From Branchipolynoe longqiensis (taxonomy: Eukaryota > Annelida > Polychaeta > Phyllodocida > Polynoidae): DNA of 64,000 nucleotides. Location of the stretch: positions 124,822,525 through 124,886,524 of the forward strand of contig CM059187.1 of NCBI GenBank assembly GCA_030323885.1. The letters run 5' to 3'. A program made the translations under genes and the position numbers. Numbering within the stretch: the stretch's first letter is position 1; every line of letters starts with the position of its first letter. The notes beneath the pieces are model-generated. The model had not been told where the DNA came from, searched no databases, and was given only the letters and a program-made list of their open reading frames with translations. This document shows, one piece after another, positions 56,501 through 64,000 of the stretch.

Positions 56501-59500
56501 AGGACTATTACTAATCACCCACTCTCCTCCATGTATGACCGACCAGCCCGTTGTAGACGTGGATACACTGGACCTGCGTCTAAACCTGACCGAAGTAGAG
56601 CAGGCGGCATCCAAGGTGCATCACCTGGGGGGTAACACTCCCTTACTGGAGGAGAAGGACCTGCAGGTGTGGACCATGGTTCAGGAGGACTATATCTCAG
56701 CTTACAGCACCCAGCACCGTATGCCTCTGTGGGCCGCCTTTGAACTGAATGAGCAGGTGAGTGGATTTTATTTTGTAATGTTTAATTTTTAATGGATTTT
56801 CACTTTTGTAATGAATTTATTTACAGTTGCGTAGTCCGATGAAGCATCAAATTGTCAAAACTTAAAAGAATTATCTACATTTGATTCCACATATCTAACT
56901 TAGATAATGATCCGCTTATTAAGCATTTGTTGCAACATAGAAAGCAATATTGAGTCAATTTAATAAATCGTGTTACTGTAAAAGAGTATTGGTGTCAGAG
57001 TTTTGCCGGGCTTGCCAAAACTAATTTGATATGTTTATACTTCAAATATCTCAAAAGTTAGCCATTTAAAATCAAAGGTACTTCAAATTAAAGTAAGGTA
57101 GATTATAACAATCAATGTAATATATTGATCTCAGAAAAATAAGAGAAATTCAAAACCATCCGACTATGCAACTTTAATGGAACGACCTCATATGTTGCTG
57201 GCACATATTTAATCAAAATGAACTCTTATTTGAACAATTCTTTTTCCATTTTCTTTTCATTTTCTTCAAGTGTTTTCCCCCTCCGAATCAGTGCCAATGT
57301 ATATTGGTGTTCCTGGCCCTCATGATAAATGCAGTTATAAATTAAATAAGAAGTAGAAGAAAATACAGAGTAATGCGTTAAATGGAATCCAGATGGGATG
57401 GCCAAATGAGTTGAGCATCCGCCTCCCATTTTGGTAGGCCGTGCGATTTGAACCTTTGACTGAGTCAAACCAATGACTGAAACATTTATACTTGTCGCTA
57501 CCTATCGTAGTGCTCGTCATTACTAGGGTAGGGCAAGGAACAGTGGAATGAGGAAGACCAATTGTCCATGATTGAAAATATTCACTGTAATAAGTCGGTG
57601 CCCATCCCAATATAACCTTAGATATTGCGAGGACGTATAACCCCACTAATAAAAACATCTAAACAGATCGCTTTTGACCCATTCAAATGGGTTATTTACA
57701 CAATTTAATATCGTTAGGCAAAAAGGCTTAATCACTCAACCTAGTTATGAGTTAATGTTTTCTGTTATGAGTCCGGCACGGATCTGCGAAACAGCTCAGG
57801 CGACTGTAGTCGCGTCGATGTGCGCCTAGACACCGCCGACACTACCCAGTGTGCAGCATTCTCCGACAGGAGCGGTGACGTCACACCCGCCTATCTAGTA
57901 CCACCAGGTGGGTATGCATCCACACACATCAAGCCCTCCCAGGATCAGTCATAACTACTTCAAATAGGCTTAAATAACCATACCCTGTAGTGAGATCGTG
58001 GGATTCAAACCCACGGGTTCGAATCCTGTTCGAGTCAAACCAATGACTTAATAATTTATACTGATCGTTTCCTAGCCAGGCGCTCGTCATTATTAGGATC
58101 GGTCAAGGACTGGTTGGCTCAGTGTCAGGATAATGTGACTGAGTGGGATATCAGGTCATGATGATGGTGGCCTGGTCTCCCAGTATGGCAGCAACACTAT
58201 AAAGTCGTCCATAAGTGCCCACTGTCACAAGTCGGTACCTGTCCTGACACGACCTTAGCTGTTGCCAGGAGGTAAAACCCCAACAACCAACCCCTGTAGT
58301 GAGGGCATGTCACGTCCGTGATATAACACGTATGGCATAATGTAATGAATAAGTGATCAGTAATATTAAACTGTTCTTTCCCGACATAGAACTTCAAGCA
58401 CAGAGGATTTTGGGATGGGTACTGACCAAGGAGTAGCTAAAGTTTGCACTCATTCCTGAGCTCCGAGGGACTCAAAACCCATATATAGGAGGTGTGGCAT
58501 TTATTAAATTACTTATGCGTTGAGCTTGATTCATTGACAATTTTGAATAATAACACCAGAAGTTTCGATGAATTTTTACAAATAACTAACTGTAGAAAAG
58601 TTACAATTAAAAAGAAAAGTAGTAGTGGTCTAGCCACCACATAATATATTAATTATGTAGCGCATTCAGGATGTCTATTTCTCGTACATGAGGTCGTGGG
58701 TTCGATCCCTGGCCAGTGGGGCAGCACGATAAAGTTGCTATGAGTTCCCATCCTGTTATGACATCATATGTTGCTAGCACCAAAAGCCTGGGTCACTTAC
58801 TTAAAATATGTTAACTGTATTCTGATGGGAGCAGACATAGTAACGGACCCAGATGCAAAGGCAGATGCACAGATTTCCACCAACCTCGTGCCAATGTATA
58901 CCAGCTTCAGAGAAGGTGAGTCATGTAGACACGCACTTGCATTCAGCCGTGTTTCTTTCTCCTTTTTAAAAGTTGCATATGCCGATGGTTTTGAGTTTCC
59001 ATAATTTTTATGACATAAATATATTAGGTTGATCGTTATAAAACAGCCTACTTTAGTTTGAAGTAACTTTATCTTAAATGGCTAACTTTTGAGATATCTG
59101 AAGTATATACATGTAAAATTGATTTTGGCAAGCATGCCAAAATCTCTGACACCAAAGACTTATGCAGTAACAGGTTTAATTAAATTGACTCATTATGCCC
59201 TGAAATGTAGCAACAAGTGCTTATTAAGTGCACTGGTATCTAAGTTAGAGATCTAGAATCAAATCTAGATAATTGATTTGGCTTTGAAAATTTGATGCTT
59301 TTCTCGGACTATGCATCTTTAAACAAAAATTGTTAACAATTTGATTGATTTTAGCAGGGGAATCTCTATATAATAGATGATCCCCACCATCACCCCCCTC
59401 CCCCTCTTTGACGACAGGGGAAGAATTAATGTTGTGAGTGTGTAGCAGCTCACTGTGCAGCATGGTTTTTGTTGTTGTTGTTGAAGATTTATACTGCCTG

Positions 59501-61279
59501 TCATGGATAAGCCTGAATGGGCTTGTTTTCACCATTAGACAGTTTGTCAATAGAAAGCATGAGCCTACACTTTTACCGACCCAAGGGATTTTTAACCTCC
59601 CATACCACATAGACATCGTATGAGAGCAACTGGCCTTTGATGTCGCTGTAAGTTATACACAGTGGTGGAAATCCAAATTGGCAGAGATGGGGTCACGGGG
59701 AATCGAACCACCAACCTTCAGATTAGGAGTCCGACCTAGAAAAAAGTCAGACACTCTAACCACTCCGCCACAGAGAACACCACTCCGCCACGGAGAACAC
59801 CTGTGGAAAAGGTCTCATATAGGATTTCCATTACAAATTTCCCTCCGATGGTAGTGGATCTAACGACTGCACACACTCTGGATATTGCGTTTCCATGTCG
59901 CACTTTAGTGCCCAGTTTCAGAGAATGACCCATATCTTTGTGTCTTCATTTACAGGGATATGGCGGGTGGTACTGGACCTCCTCGCGGACTATTCCGCCA
60001 AGTACAAAAAGGTGCATGTGCTACTCGGCCCGGTGTTCGACGCCAACAGGGACGGGCTCTTTGACCCAGTTGACAAGATCAAGTAAATATGGTTTATCAT
60101 TTTAATATGGCGTCAGGATTTTGACATGCATGCTAAAATGAATTTGGTTTTCAATTCAAATATCTCCATACTTAGCCATTTAAAATAGAATATGCTTCAA
60201 GCTAAAGTAAAGTGGATAATAATGATTATTCTAATGTATTCATTTCAGAAAATGACAGAAAGTCGAAACTTTATCGGACTATGCAACTCTAAGTAAATTG
60301 GTATATGTATATATATAAATATATATTATATATGTATATATATGAATATATATTAATTATGTATATATATGAATATATATTATATATGTATATATATGAA
60401 TATATATATAATATATGAATATATATTATATATGCATATATATGAATATATATTATGTGTATTATAATAACATTATAATTATATAAATAACGGAGCTCAC
60501 ATACAGGTTGTATTGCATTTATTATTGTCCGTACTTGTTATTTGTTGAATTGGAGTCGCGCGCCAACCTCCTTTGGCACGCGCGCCTATGGGGCGCCACC
60601 TGTATTGCGCCATATTGGATTCACTTCCCACTGAATTTAGATTTTGTTGGTGGGCATATTTATCAGTCCTGCCAGAGACTAATAAAACTAGTACTCAGCC
60701 CAACTCATGTTTGTTAGCTTTCTGTCGCAGTGACCTTTATATATATATAAATATATATGTATATATGTAAATACAGTAAAATCTCTCTAACCGACCACCT
60801 CCGCAGATCAACCACTCCCCTATATCGATCGCATTATGTGGGTCCCAACAATACTATTCTAACCATATTCTAACTCCCTAAACCGACCACCTCCGTAAAT
60901 GGACCACTTAAGTTAAAGTTGGTCCCATGGTTGGTCGATTTAGAGAGGATTTACTGTATATGTATATGTATATATGTATGTACATGTGTATATATGTGTA
61001 TATATGTATATATATGTATATATACGTATATATGTATATATATATATATTTATATATATATATATGCATATCTACATATGTATATCAACATATGTATATG
61101 CACATATACATATATAGATAGTGATAAACCGTTTATCGCCTCAAATAAGTTGTCCTTCCTCCCCTCTGGCTGGGGTGGGTGGGGTGGGGGTGGTGGTGGT
61201 GGTGGTGGTGGGCAGGTAGCAGCATGCACTTCGGCCCCCCCCCCCTACGCCGGGCGGGACACGCTTGGAAGCTTCACAC

Positions 61280-61313
<34 letters not shown>

Positions 61314-63128
61314 GTGCATTTCTATGTATATGTATACTTATATAACAATGGCACCATACAAGCTCCGCACACCTGACTCTGACTGCTGCGTTTGTTTTCA
61401 GTAAAGTACCCGGAAGTGACGTGGCAATGCCGTCACACTACTTCGTCATGCTGACGCGGTGTACGAACTCGTCAGTCGCCGTGACAGTATGTCCTCAGTC
61501 GCAGATCGACGTCATGGCTATCCTGGTCCCTCATTTGAAAAGCCCCGGAAACTGCTGGGTAGGTGGATATATAGCTGTTTTATTTAGATTTTTATTTTAG
61601 ATGCACTGTCTGTGTTGAACCAACTTCAAATAACACTCATGATTCTATTTCTATTATTTCAAGTGTCAATGAGTGAAATAATAATATAGTGACGAGTTAT
61701 AGTTTAGTGCCAATGTAGTAGTTATATTGAATATTTCGCTTAATAAAGTGTTCAATTGCCGTGCCAATATGTCTTATTATGTACAAAATTGTGTAAATAA
61801 CTTTGAAGTTTCATTAGGTATGGCCGGAAAACCGGTGCCTAGATTATCCAGAAGAAAAATATTTACCACAAAAATAAATATTTCAGAGACTTTCAAGTAC
61901 TAGTATGCACTGATGTTTATATATATATAATTGTGTGTGTATATATAGTAATAAACTGACTTTTCTACTATTTTGAAAGTATGCAAATAATTATTTTAAT
62001 AATTGACTATGCTTTAGTTGGCAATGCTATTTCAGATATAGTAAACTCTACTTTACCGAACTTGATCATATAATTTTATTTTAAGTTCTAACTCATGCGG
62101 GGACTGGACCCCCGATAGCCGATCTCTACTTTGTTGTGCTGGGGGTCGTTAAACAAACAAACAAAAAAAACAAAAAAAACAAGCAAACAAAAAAAACTCA
62201 TCCGGTTAAAAAATAATTTGTTTATAGTTCTTTTTTAGTTTTAGTTGTTGTTTGTTTTTGTAGCTGCAGTGTCAATATAATAGTGCATTTATTGTATTAA
62301 TCTGAAATTAGAACCTCATTCTGTATTTGTATTTTCCCAGTATTTCATTCTTTTTTTTTACTCCAAAAAGAATTATTTGATAACCATCACTGTATGCATA
62401 ACCAGTTAATTCAGCGCACGGGACAACTCAGTAGTATAGTGTGCTTCATTATTTCTTCATCACTTCCTTTCTCCGGGCGCGTTTGTGCAGTTAACGGGTT
62501 TAGTTCTCAAATTCCCCACAGGCGTCGAGTCGGTATATATATACATATATATATATATACAGTAACACTTGTCTAACCCACCACCTCCACATATCGACCA
62601 CTCCCCTATATCGATCGCTTTATTTGAGTCCAAAATGATCGCCCATGCAATACCATTGTAACGATTTTAACTGAGCATCCCAACATGCGCTTAGCCCCAC
62701 CCATTGTGGTTCGAATCTGGTGCGATGCAAAGTCAATGGGCGCACTGCCCTCAGATTTAAGAAACAAGTTTAGGGCGCTTAAGTAGTTGGTGATAGATGA
62801 ATATTTCAAAGTGCGGGACAACCAGACCACGTATATAGCAACCTGAGAAGGGGGTGGGGGGGCAAGGCAAGGGCGATAAGATTCCTTTAAATTCGTCTAT
62901 GAAGTTGAAGTACTTCCGTAGCTGCATCGATTGATATAGTGGTGTGTACAGGTGTGTATGGGCTTTCCGGCAGCAACAGAGTGAGCAGCCGGTGGAATCA
63001 GTGGGGTATATATCACAGGTGGGTAGGCTGGTGGAATAGCCAAACCCCTCCCGGCAGGTTCGTCGAACCGGCGGGAGGGGGCAGCACCATGCGATTCCTA
63101 CATCCGCATATACTTAGTATATACGTTG

Positions 63129-63160
<32 letters not shown>

Positions 63161-63410
63161 CTGTCGGTTCCAGAACATGGGTGAGTCCAAGCCGTTGGAG
63201 TACCTCCAGACGCACGTTGCGCGCGCACGTGACGTGGAACTGATCGCGGGGCTGCGTCTGCTGCGGGGGCTTCCCGATGTGGGACACGGGCTCTCATTGA
63301 GAACGAAACTCGCTAAAGGTTTGTGGGCTCGGACCAGCTGGTTGGATGACGAACAGTGCCCACAACTAGATCCAACCAAGTGCCCCAACGGGTATGTCCT
63401 CATAGCTTAA
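50389..63410 (+). CDS. Enpp: ENPP1/2/3-type ectonucleotide pyrophosphatase/phosphodiesterase, 3' ten exons
   Basis: Ten exons with matching phases follow the order of vertebrate ENPP1-3: the end of the phosphodiesterase domain, then the full nuclease-like domain. ENPP4-7 lack that second domain. Diagnostic segments: [19 protein letters not shown] with the last zinc-ligand His of the family; [45 protein letters not shown]; the Ca-binding loop [36 protein letters not shown]. The family hydrolyses extracellular nucleotides or lysophospholipids as type II membrane or secreted enzymes; substrate cannot be told without the N-terminal part. The exons for most of the catalytic domain are not recognised in the window. 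Confidence 0.92.
50583..50938 (-). mobile_element. MITE-C in ENPP intron A/B
   Basis: It begins TTAAATGTGCATAGTCGG, only 22 bp after exon A, and ends CAGACTATGCAGCTTTAA. Family interior conserved (TTAGTCATTTTAATGGAAAG, ATCTCAGAAAATGACAGAAA). Confidence 0.88.
50968..51309. mobile_element. GC-rich TIR element with GGAAGCCCGAGACG ends
   Basis: The left TIR TGATCCGG..GGAAGCCCGAGACG is complemented at the right by CGTCTCGGGCTTCC..CCGGATCA; the 14-bp core is perfect. The 342-bp GC-rich interior has an AATAAA at 51,255 and no coding capacity. Alternatively a solo LTR-like remnant, but the inverted ends favour a TIR element. Confidence 0.65.
51583..51634 (+). CDS. Enpp: ENPP exon B (zinc-ligand His exon)
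   Basis: The acceptor is GGACTGCTCAG and the donor GTAGGT. It encodes [17 protein letters not shown]. The HGFDN box is where the family has HG(Y/S)DN, whose His binds zinc. One base completes the split codon from exon A; it ends in phase 0. Confidence 0.88.
51635..52940 (+). other. ENPP intron B, first part
   Basis: AT-rich. A (TA)n tract lies near 51,952-51,981 and another near 52,234-52,262. No repeat family recognised before the LINE fragment. Confidence 0.5.
52944..53560 (+). mobile_element. 5'-truncated LINE (RT C-terminal part) with (TAA)n tail
   Basis: It encodes the end of a non-LTR reverse transcriptase [39 protein letters not shown], then, after a frameshift near 53,135, [13 protein letters not shown] and [16 protein letters not shown], ending at a TAG (53,480). 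It is followed by about 55 bp and a (TAA)n/(ATA)n tail near 53,538-53,556. The wording matches Jockey/CR1-group endonuclease-RT elements. One frameshift and the truncation make it inactive. Confidence 0.88.
53851..53935 (+). CDS. Enpp: ENPP exon C
   Basis: The acceptor is GATCTGCAG and the donor GTAGGG. It encodes [13 protein letters not shown] and [13 protein letters not shown], matching the family block just before the domain linker. Phase 0 to 1. Confidence 0.93.
53951..54120 (+). mobile_element. MITE-C, partial, 15 bp after exon C
   Basis: The left end TTAAAATTGCATTGTCCGAT and the first half of the family to AATTAATTTTGGCATGC. The rest is missing. Confidence 0.85.
54252..54492 (+). mobile_element. 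SINE-A copy without head
   Basis: Starts at CAGCAATGACTTTAAAATTG in the body and runs to the tail (ATATGACCTTAGATGTTGCC, then CAACAACCAACCAAC). A second tail-only fragment lies at 54,645-54,690. Confidence 0.85.
54834..55021 (+). CDS. Enpp: ENPP exon D (linker)
   Basis: The acceptor is TTCCCTGCAG and the donor GTGAGT. It encodes [20 protein letters not shown], then a Pro/Arg-rich linker and SDCNCTSQ, equivalent to the linker between phosphodiesterase and nuclease-like domains. Phase 1 to 0. Confidence 0.92.
55050..55112 (+). mobile_element. SINE-A tail fragment 29 bp after exon D
   Basis: GTGTGCACTGTCACAAGTGG and CTGATATGACCTTAGAC, then AAACAAGCAAAC. Confidence 0.7.
55134..55714. mobile_element. 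TIR element with perfect 17-bp ends AGCCGTGTTCACACGGG
   Basis: The left end AGCCGTGTTCACACGGG is exactly complemented at the right by CCCGTGTGAACACGGCT. The ~580-bp interior is filled with AATCGATT, GTAGAAATCGAC and CGATTCC-like words. Non-coding; no certain target duplication. Confidence 0.8.
55738..56040 (-). mobile_element. SINE-B copy in ENPP intron D/E
   Basis: A reverse copy with the AAGATTTATACTGCCTATCA 3' region, body and head (TAGCCATTCTGCTACAGAG). Confidence 0.9.
56387..56450 (+). pseudogene. misplaced fragment of ENPP exon C with its 3' splice site
   Basis: GGGGTGTTCGATTGATCTGC, then GCTGTTTGCGGCATATGGTCC, closely matches the end of intron B plus the start of exon C (53,829-53,876). 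The acceptor CAG has become CAA, and the match fades after about 64 bp. It lies inside the intron before exon E, so it is a non-functional duplicate. Confidence 0.82.
56547..56756 (+). CDS. Enpp: ENPP exon E (nuclease-like domain)
   Basis: The acceptor is CCGACCAG and the donor GTGAGT. It encodes [36 protein letters not shown] and [12 protein letters not shown], equivalent to the family's M(R)MPMW(S)S(Y/F) region. 70 codons, phase 0 to 0. Confidence 0.93.
56825..57178 (-). mobile_element. MITE-C, full length, 68 bp after exon E
   Basis: The ends GTTGCGTAGTCCGATGAAGC and CCATCCGACTATGCAACTTTAA (last 20 bases conserved). The interior is intact. Confidence 0.88.
57390..57655 (+). mobile_element. 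chimeric SINE (A head - B segment - A tail)
   Basis: The SINE-A head and first body half (GGGATGGCCAAATGAGTTGA to TAGGGCAAGGA) are followed by a SINE-B 3' segment (ACAGTGGAATGAGGAAGACC, AATTGTCCATGATTGAAAAT). The SINE-A end then resumes (TAAGTCGGTGCCCATCCC to the tail). Confidence 0.82.
57772..57907 (+). CDS. Enpp: ENPP exon F
   Basis: The acceptor is TTTCTGTTATGAG and the donor GTGGGT. It encodes [31 protein letters not shown] and AYLVPP, equivalent to the DC.R.DVR block of the family. Phase 0 to 1. Confidence 0.88.
57995..58293 (+). mobile_element. SINE-A copy in ENPP intron F/G
   Basis: A partial head (box B GGGTTCGAATCC), body and tail. A further short SINE-like piece with a different head/body join lies at 58,684-58,783. 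Confidence 0.85.
58835..58915 (+). CDS. Enpp: ENPP exon G
   Basis: The acceptor is GATGGGAGCAG and the donor GTGAGT. It encodes [20 protein letters not shown] and MYTSFRE, the TSNLVPMY(E/T).F region. Phase 1 to 1. Confidence 0.92.
58967..59322 (+). mobile_element. MITE-C, full length, about 50 bp after exon G
   Basis: The left end AAAAGTTGCATATGCCGATG and right end CTCGGACTATGCATCTTTAA with a complete family interior. Confidence 0.88.
59475..59803 (-). mobile_element. SINE-B copy in ENPP intron G/H
   Basis: A reverse copy with the AAGATTTATACTGCCTGTCA 3' region. The head end ACTCCGCCACAGAGAACACC is locally duplicated as ACTCCGCCACGGAGAACACC. Confidence 0.9.
59956..60082 (+). CDS. Enpp: ENPP exon H (Ca-binding loop)
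   Basis: The acceptor is TTCATTTACAG and the donor GTAAAT. It encodes [40 protein letters not shown]. The DANRDGLFD loop keeps the acidic positions of the EF-hand-like calcium site of the nuclease-like domain. Phase 1 to 2. Confidence 0.95.
60108..60293 (-). mobile_element. MITE-C, partial, about 25 bp after exon H
   Basis: It starts inside the family (GGCGTCAGGATTTTGACATG) and continues through CTTAGCCATTTAAAATAGAA to the right end ATCGGACTATGCAACTCTA. Confidence 0.85.
60300..60460. repeat. ATATATATGAATATATATTA tandem repeat
   Basis: An AT-only minisatellite with a unit of about 30 bp (TATATATGAATATATATTAT) in about five copies. Confidence 0.9.
60773..60960. mobile_element. Tc1/mariner-like MITE (TACAGTAAAATCTCTCTAAC)
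   Basis: Both ends present: TACAGTAAAATCTCTCTAAC and, complemented, TTTAGAGAGGATTTACTGTA, each next to TA. The interior has CGACCACCTCCG-type inverted words. TA flanks fit the TA target of the superfamily. Confidence 0.82.
60961..61110. repeat. (TATATG)n / (TA)n tract
   Basis: TATATGTATG-type simple repeat. Tyr/Ile-rich frames are artefacts. A second TA tract is at about 61,281-61,313. Confidence 0.9.
61402..61558 (+). CDS. Enpp: ENPP exon I
   Basis: The acceptor is TTTGTTTTCAG and the donor GTAGGT. It encodes [40 protein letters not shown] and GNCW, equivalent to the PTHYFVVLTSC and IIPHR blocks of the family. Phase 2 to 0. Confidence 0.94.
61559..62561 (+). other. ENPP intron I, first part
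   Basis: AT-rich, with (CAAA)n near 62,150-62,195 and TA tracts. No family recognised. Confidence 0.5.
62562..62668 (+). mobile_element. mariner-like MITE, left part
   Basis: TACAGTAACACTTGTCTAAC, then CGACCACTCCCCTATATCGA, up to ATACCATTGTAACGATTTTA. The right end is missing and the sequence passes into a recombinase fragment. Confidence 0.72.
62684..62830 (-). pseudogene. tyrosine-recombinase fragment (N-terminal core-binding part)
   Basis: On the minus strand the frame reads [20 protein letters not shown], then [17 protein letters not shown]. This is the pattern of the N-terminal core-binding domain of YR-retroelement recombinases (xxTLxYSSIxxYLSAL...GxKR). No catalytic part follows. It differs from the corresponding part of the 15-kb DIRS. 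Confidence 0.65.
63174..63410 (+). CDS. Enpp: ENPP exon J (last recognised)
   Basis: The acceptor is CTGTCGGTTCCAG. It encodes [20 protein letters not shown] and [10 protein letters not shown], matching the family's HIARVRDVELLTGL. An unusual extension follows: [32 protein letters not shown]. Either translation ends at TAA 63,408-63,410, or the strong donor GTATGT at 63,392 is used and further exons lie beyond the window. Confidence 0.9.
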   Translation, partial: NMGESKPLEYLQTHVARARDVELIAGLRLLRGLPDVGHGLSLRTKLAKGLWARTSWLDDEQCPQLDPTKCPNGYVLIA

Positions 63411-63938
63411 CTATGTCCTCATAGCTTAACTCCTACCAACTGGGTATTCAAGTAAATAATTGTAAAAATATTTGTTTTTGCAGAACATGATGATAGCCAA
63501 TCAATTTATTTTGTCGAAGATATCTCAGGTTATAGTTTGGTAAAATGTTATGCTATTGTTTAGTTTTGATGCAAAAAATATGCCAATATTAGCTGAAAAA
63601 TTAGGTAATTTTAGCTGCTATTTGCTGACACATGACCCAGGAAATAATGCATTGACTAATATTTTGGAATTTTGGGGCTGTTATTACTTGTATGGGGCCA
63701 ATAAAACATGTTAATGCATTGACTAATATTCTGCTCTTGTTGGGAGGTTATCACTTGTTATCACTTTTATTCTGCCAATAAAACATTTGAACAAATAAAT
63801 GTTTACTAACTTTAAAAGCTGGCTACGTCCCTGCCCTGACCCCACTACGGGGCATGTAAACACACCGGGTCACAGCTTCAGTCCCTTACCAGCTACCTGT
63901 AGACAGCAACCTGGAATACTGGAACTGCGTAGATGATT
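63411..63938. other. downstream intron or 3' flank
   Basis: AT-rich. A word CAATAAAACATGTTAATGCATTGACTAATATT-like is partly duplicated (63,648-63,735). AATAAA occurs twice (63,701 and 63,778) and could serve as a polyadenylation signal. Confidence 0.4.
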
Positions 63939-64000
63939 AAAGTTGCATAGTCCGATGGTTTTGAATTTCTATATTTTTTTCTGAGATAAATATATTAGAT
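63939..64000 (+). mobile_element. MITE-C, left end, cut by the window end
   Basis: TTAAAGTTGCATAGTCCGAT and the following family sequence to the last base. Confidence 0.88.

Overview
The window is eukaryotic nuclear DNA, most likely from a marine invertebrate. It has interrupted genes with canonical GT-AG introns, two tRNA-derived SINE families, many TIR/MITE elements, long micro- and minisatellites, tyrosine-recombinase (YR) retrotransposons, a LINE fragment and a 500-base assembly gap. A lophotrochozoan such as a mollusc would fit the mix of DIRS-like elements and SINEs, but no diagnostic gene fixes the phylum, so this is only a guess.

Layout. 1-15 kb is repeat-dominated, with no gene I can support: SINE-A and SINE-B copies, several TIR elements, a 1.6-kb foldback element that split a SINE, and simple-repeat blocks (CACAGA, ACT/ACC, CCCTCC). 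15,109-20,560 is an apparently intact DIRS-type retrotransposon: gag-like ORF, RT/RNase H ORF, tyrosine-recombinase ORF, inverted terminal repeats and an internal complementary region matching its own predicted circle junction. 20.6-38.9 kb is again repeats and anonymous DNA, including a 2-kb minisatellite interrupted by a SINE and a 0.6-kb ACTC array.

38.9-44.8 kb (minus strand) holds a spliced gene. It joins C2H2-type zinc fingers, a tyrosine-recombinase-like domain, an acidic linker and a C-terminal Myb/SANT-like domain, and its N-terminal part carries 23 in-register copies of a 10-residue repeat. A broken copy of its last exon lies downstream. After the gap (46,001-46,500) comes a decayed second YR retroelement (46.5-49.7 kb).

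50.4-63.4 kb (plus strand) carries ten consecutive, phase-compatible exons of an ectonucleotide pyrophosphatase/phosphodiesterase of the ENPP1/2/3 type. They cover the last part of the phosphodiesterase domain and the whole nuclease-like domain. The exons for most of the catalytic domain are not recognisable in the window. The introns are packed with MITEs, SINEs, a LINE fragment, a mis-placed partial copy of one exon and a YR fragment.

The strongest leads are: the spliced zinc-finger/recombinase/SANT gene with its coding minisatellite and decayed terminal exon; the DIRS element whose internal repeat records its circle junction exactly; one MITE family lying 15-70 bp after the 5' splice site in five of nine ENPP introns; four distinct tyrosine-recombinase lineages in one 64-kb window; and TIR elements that share ends but carry different word-like interiors.
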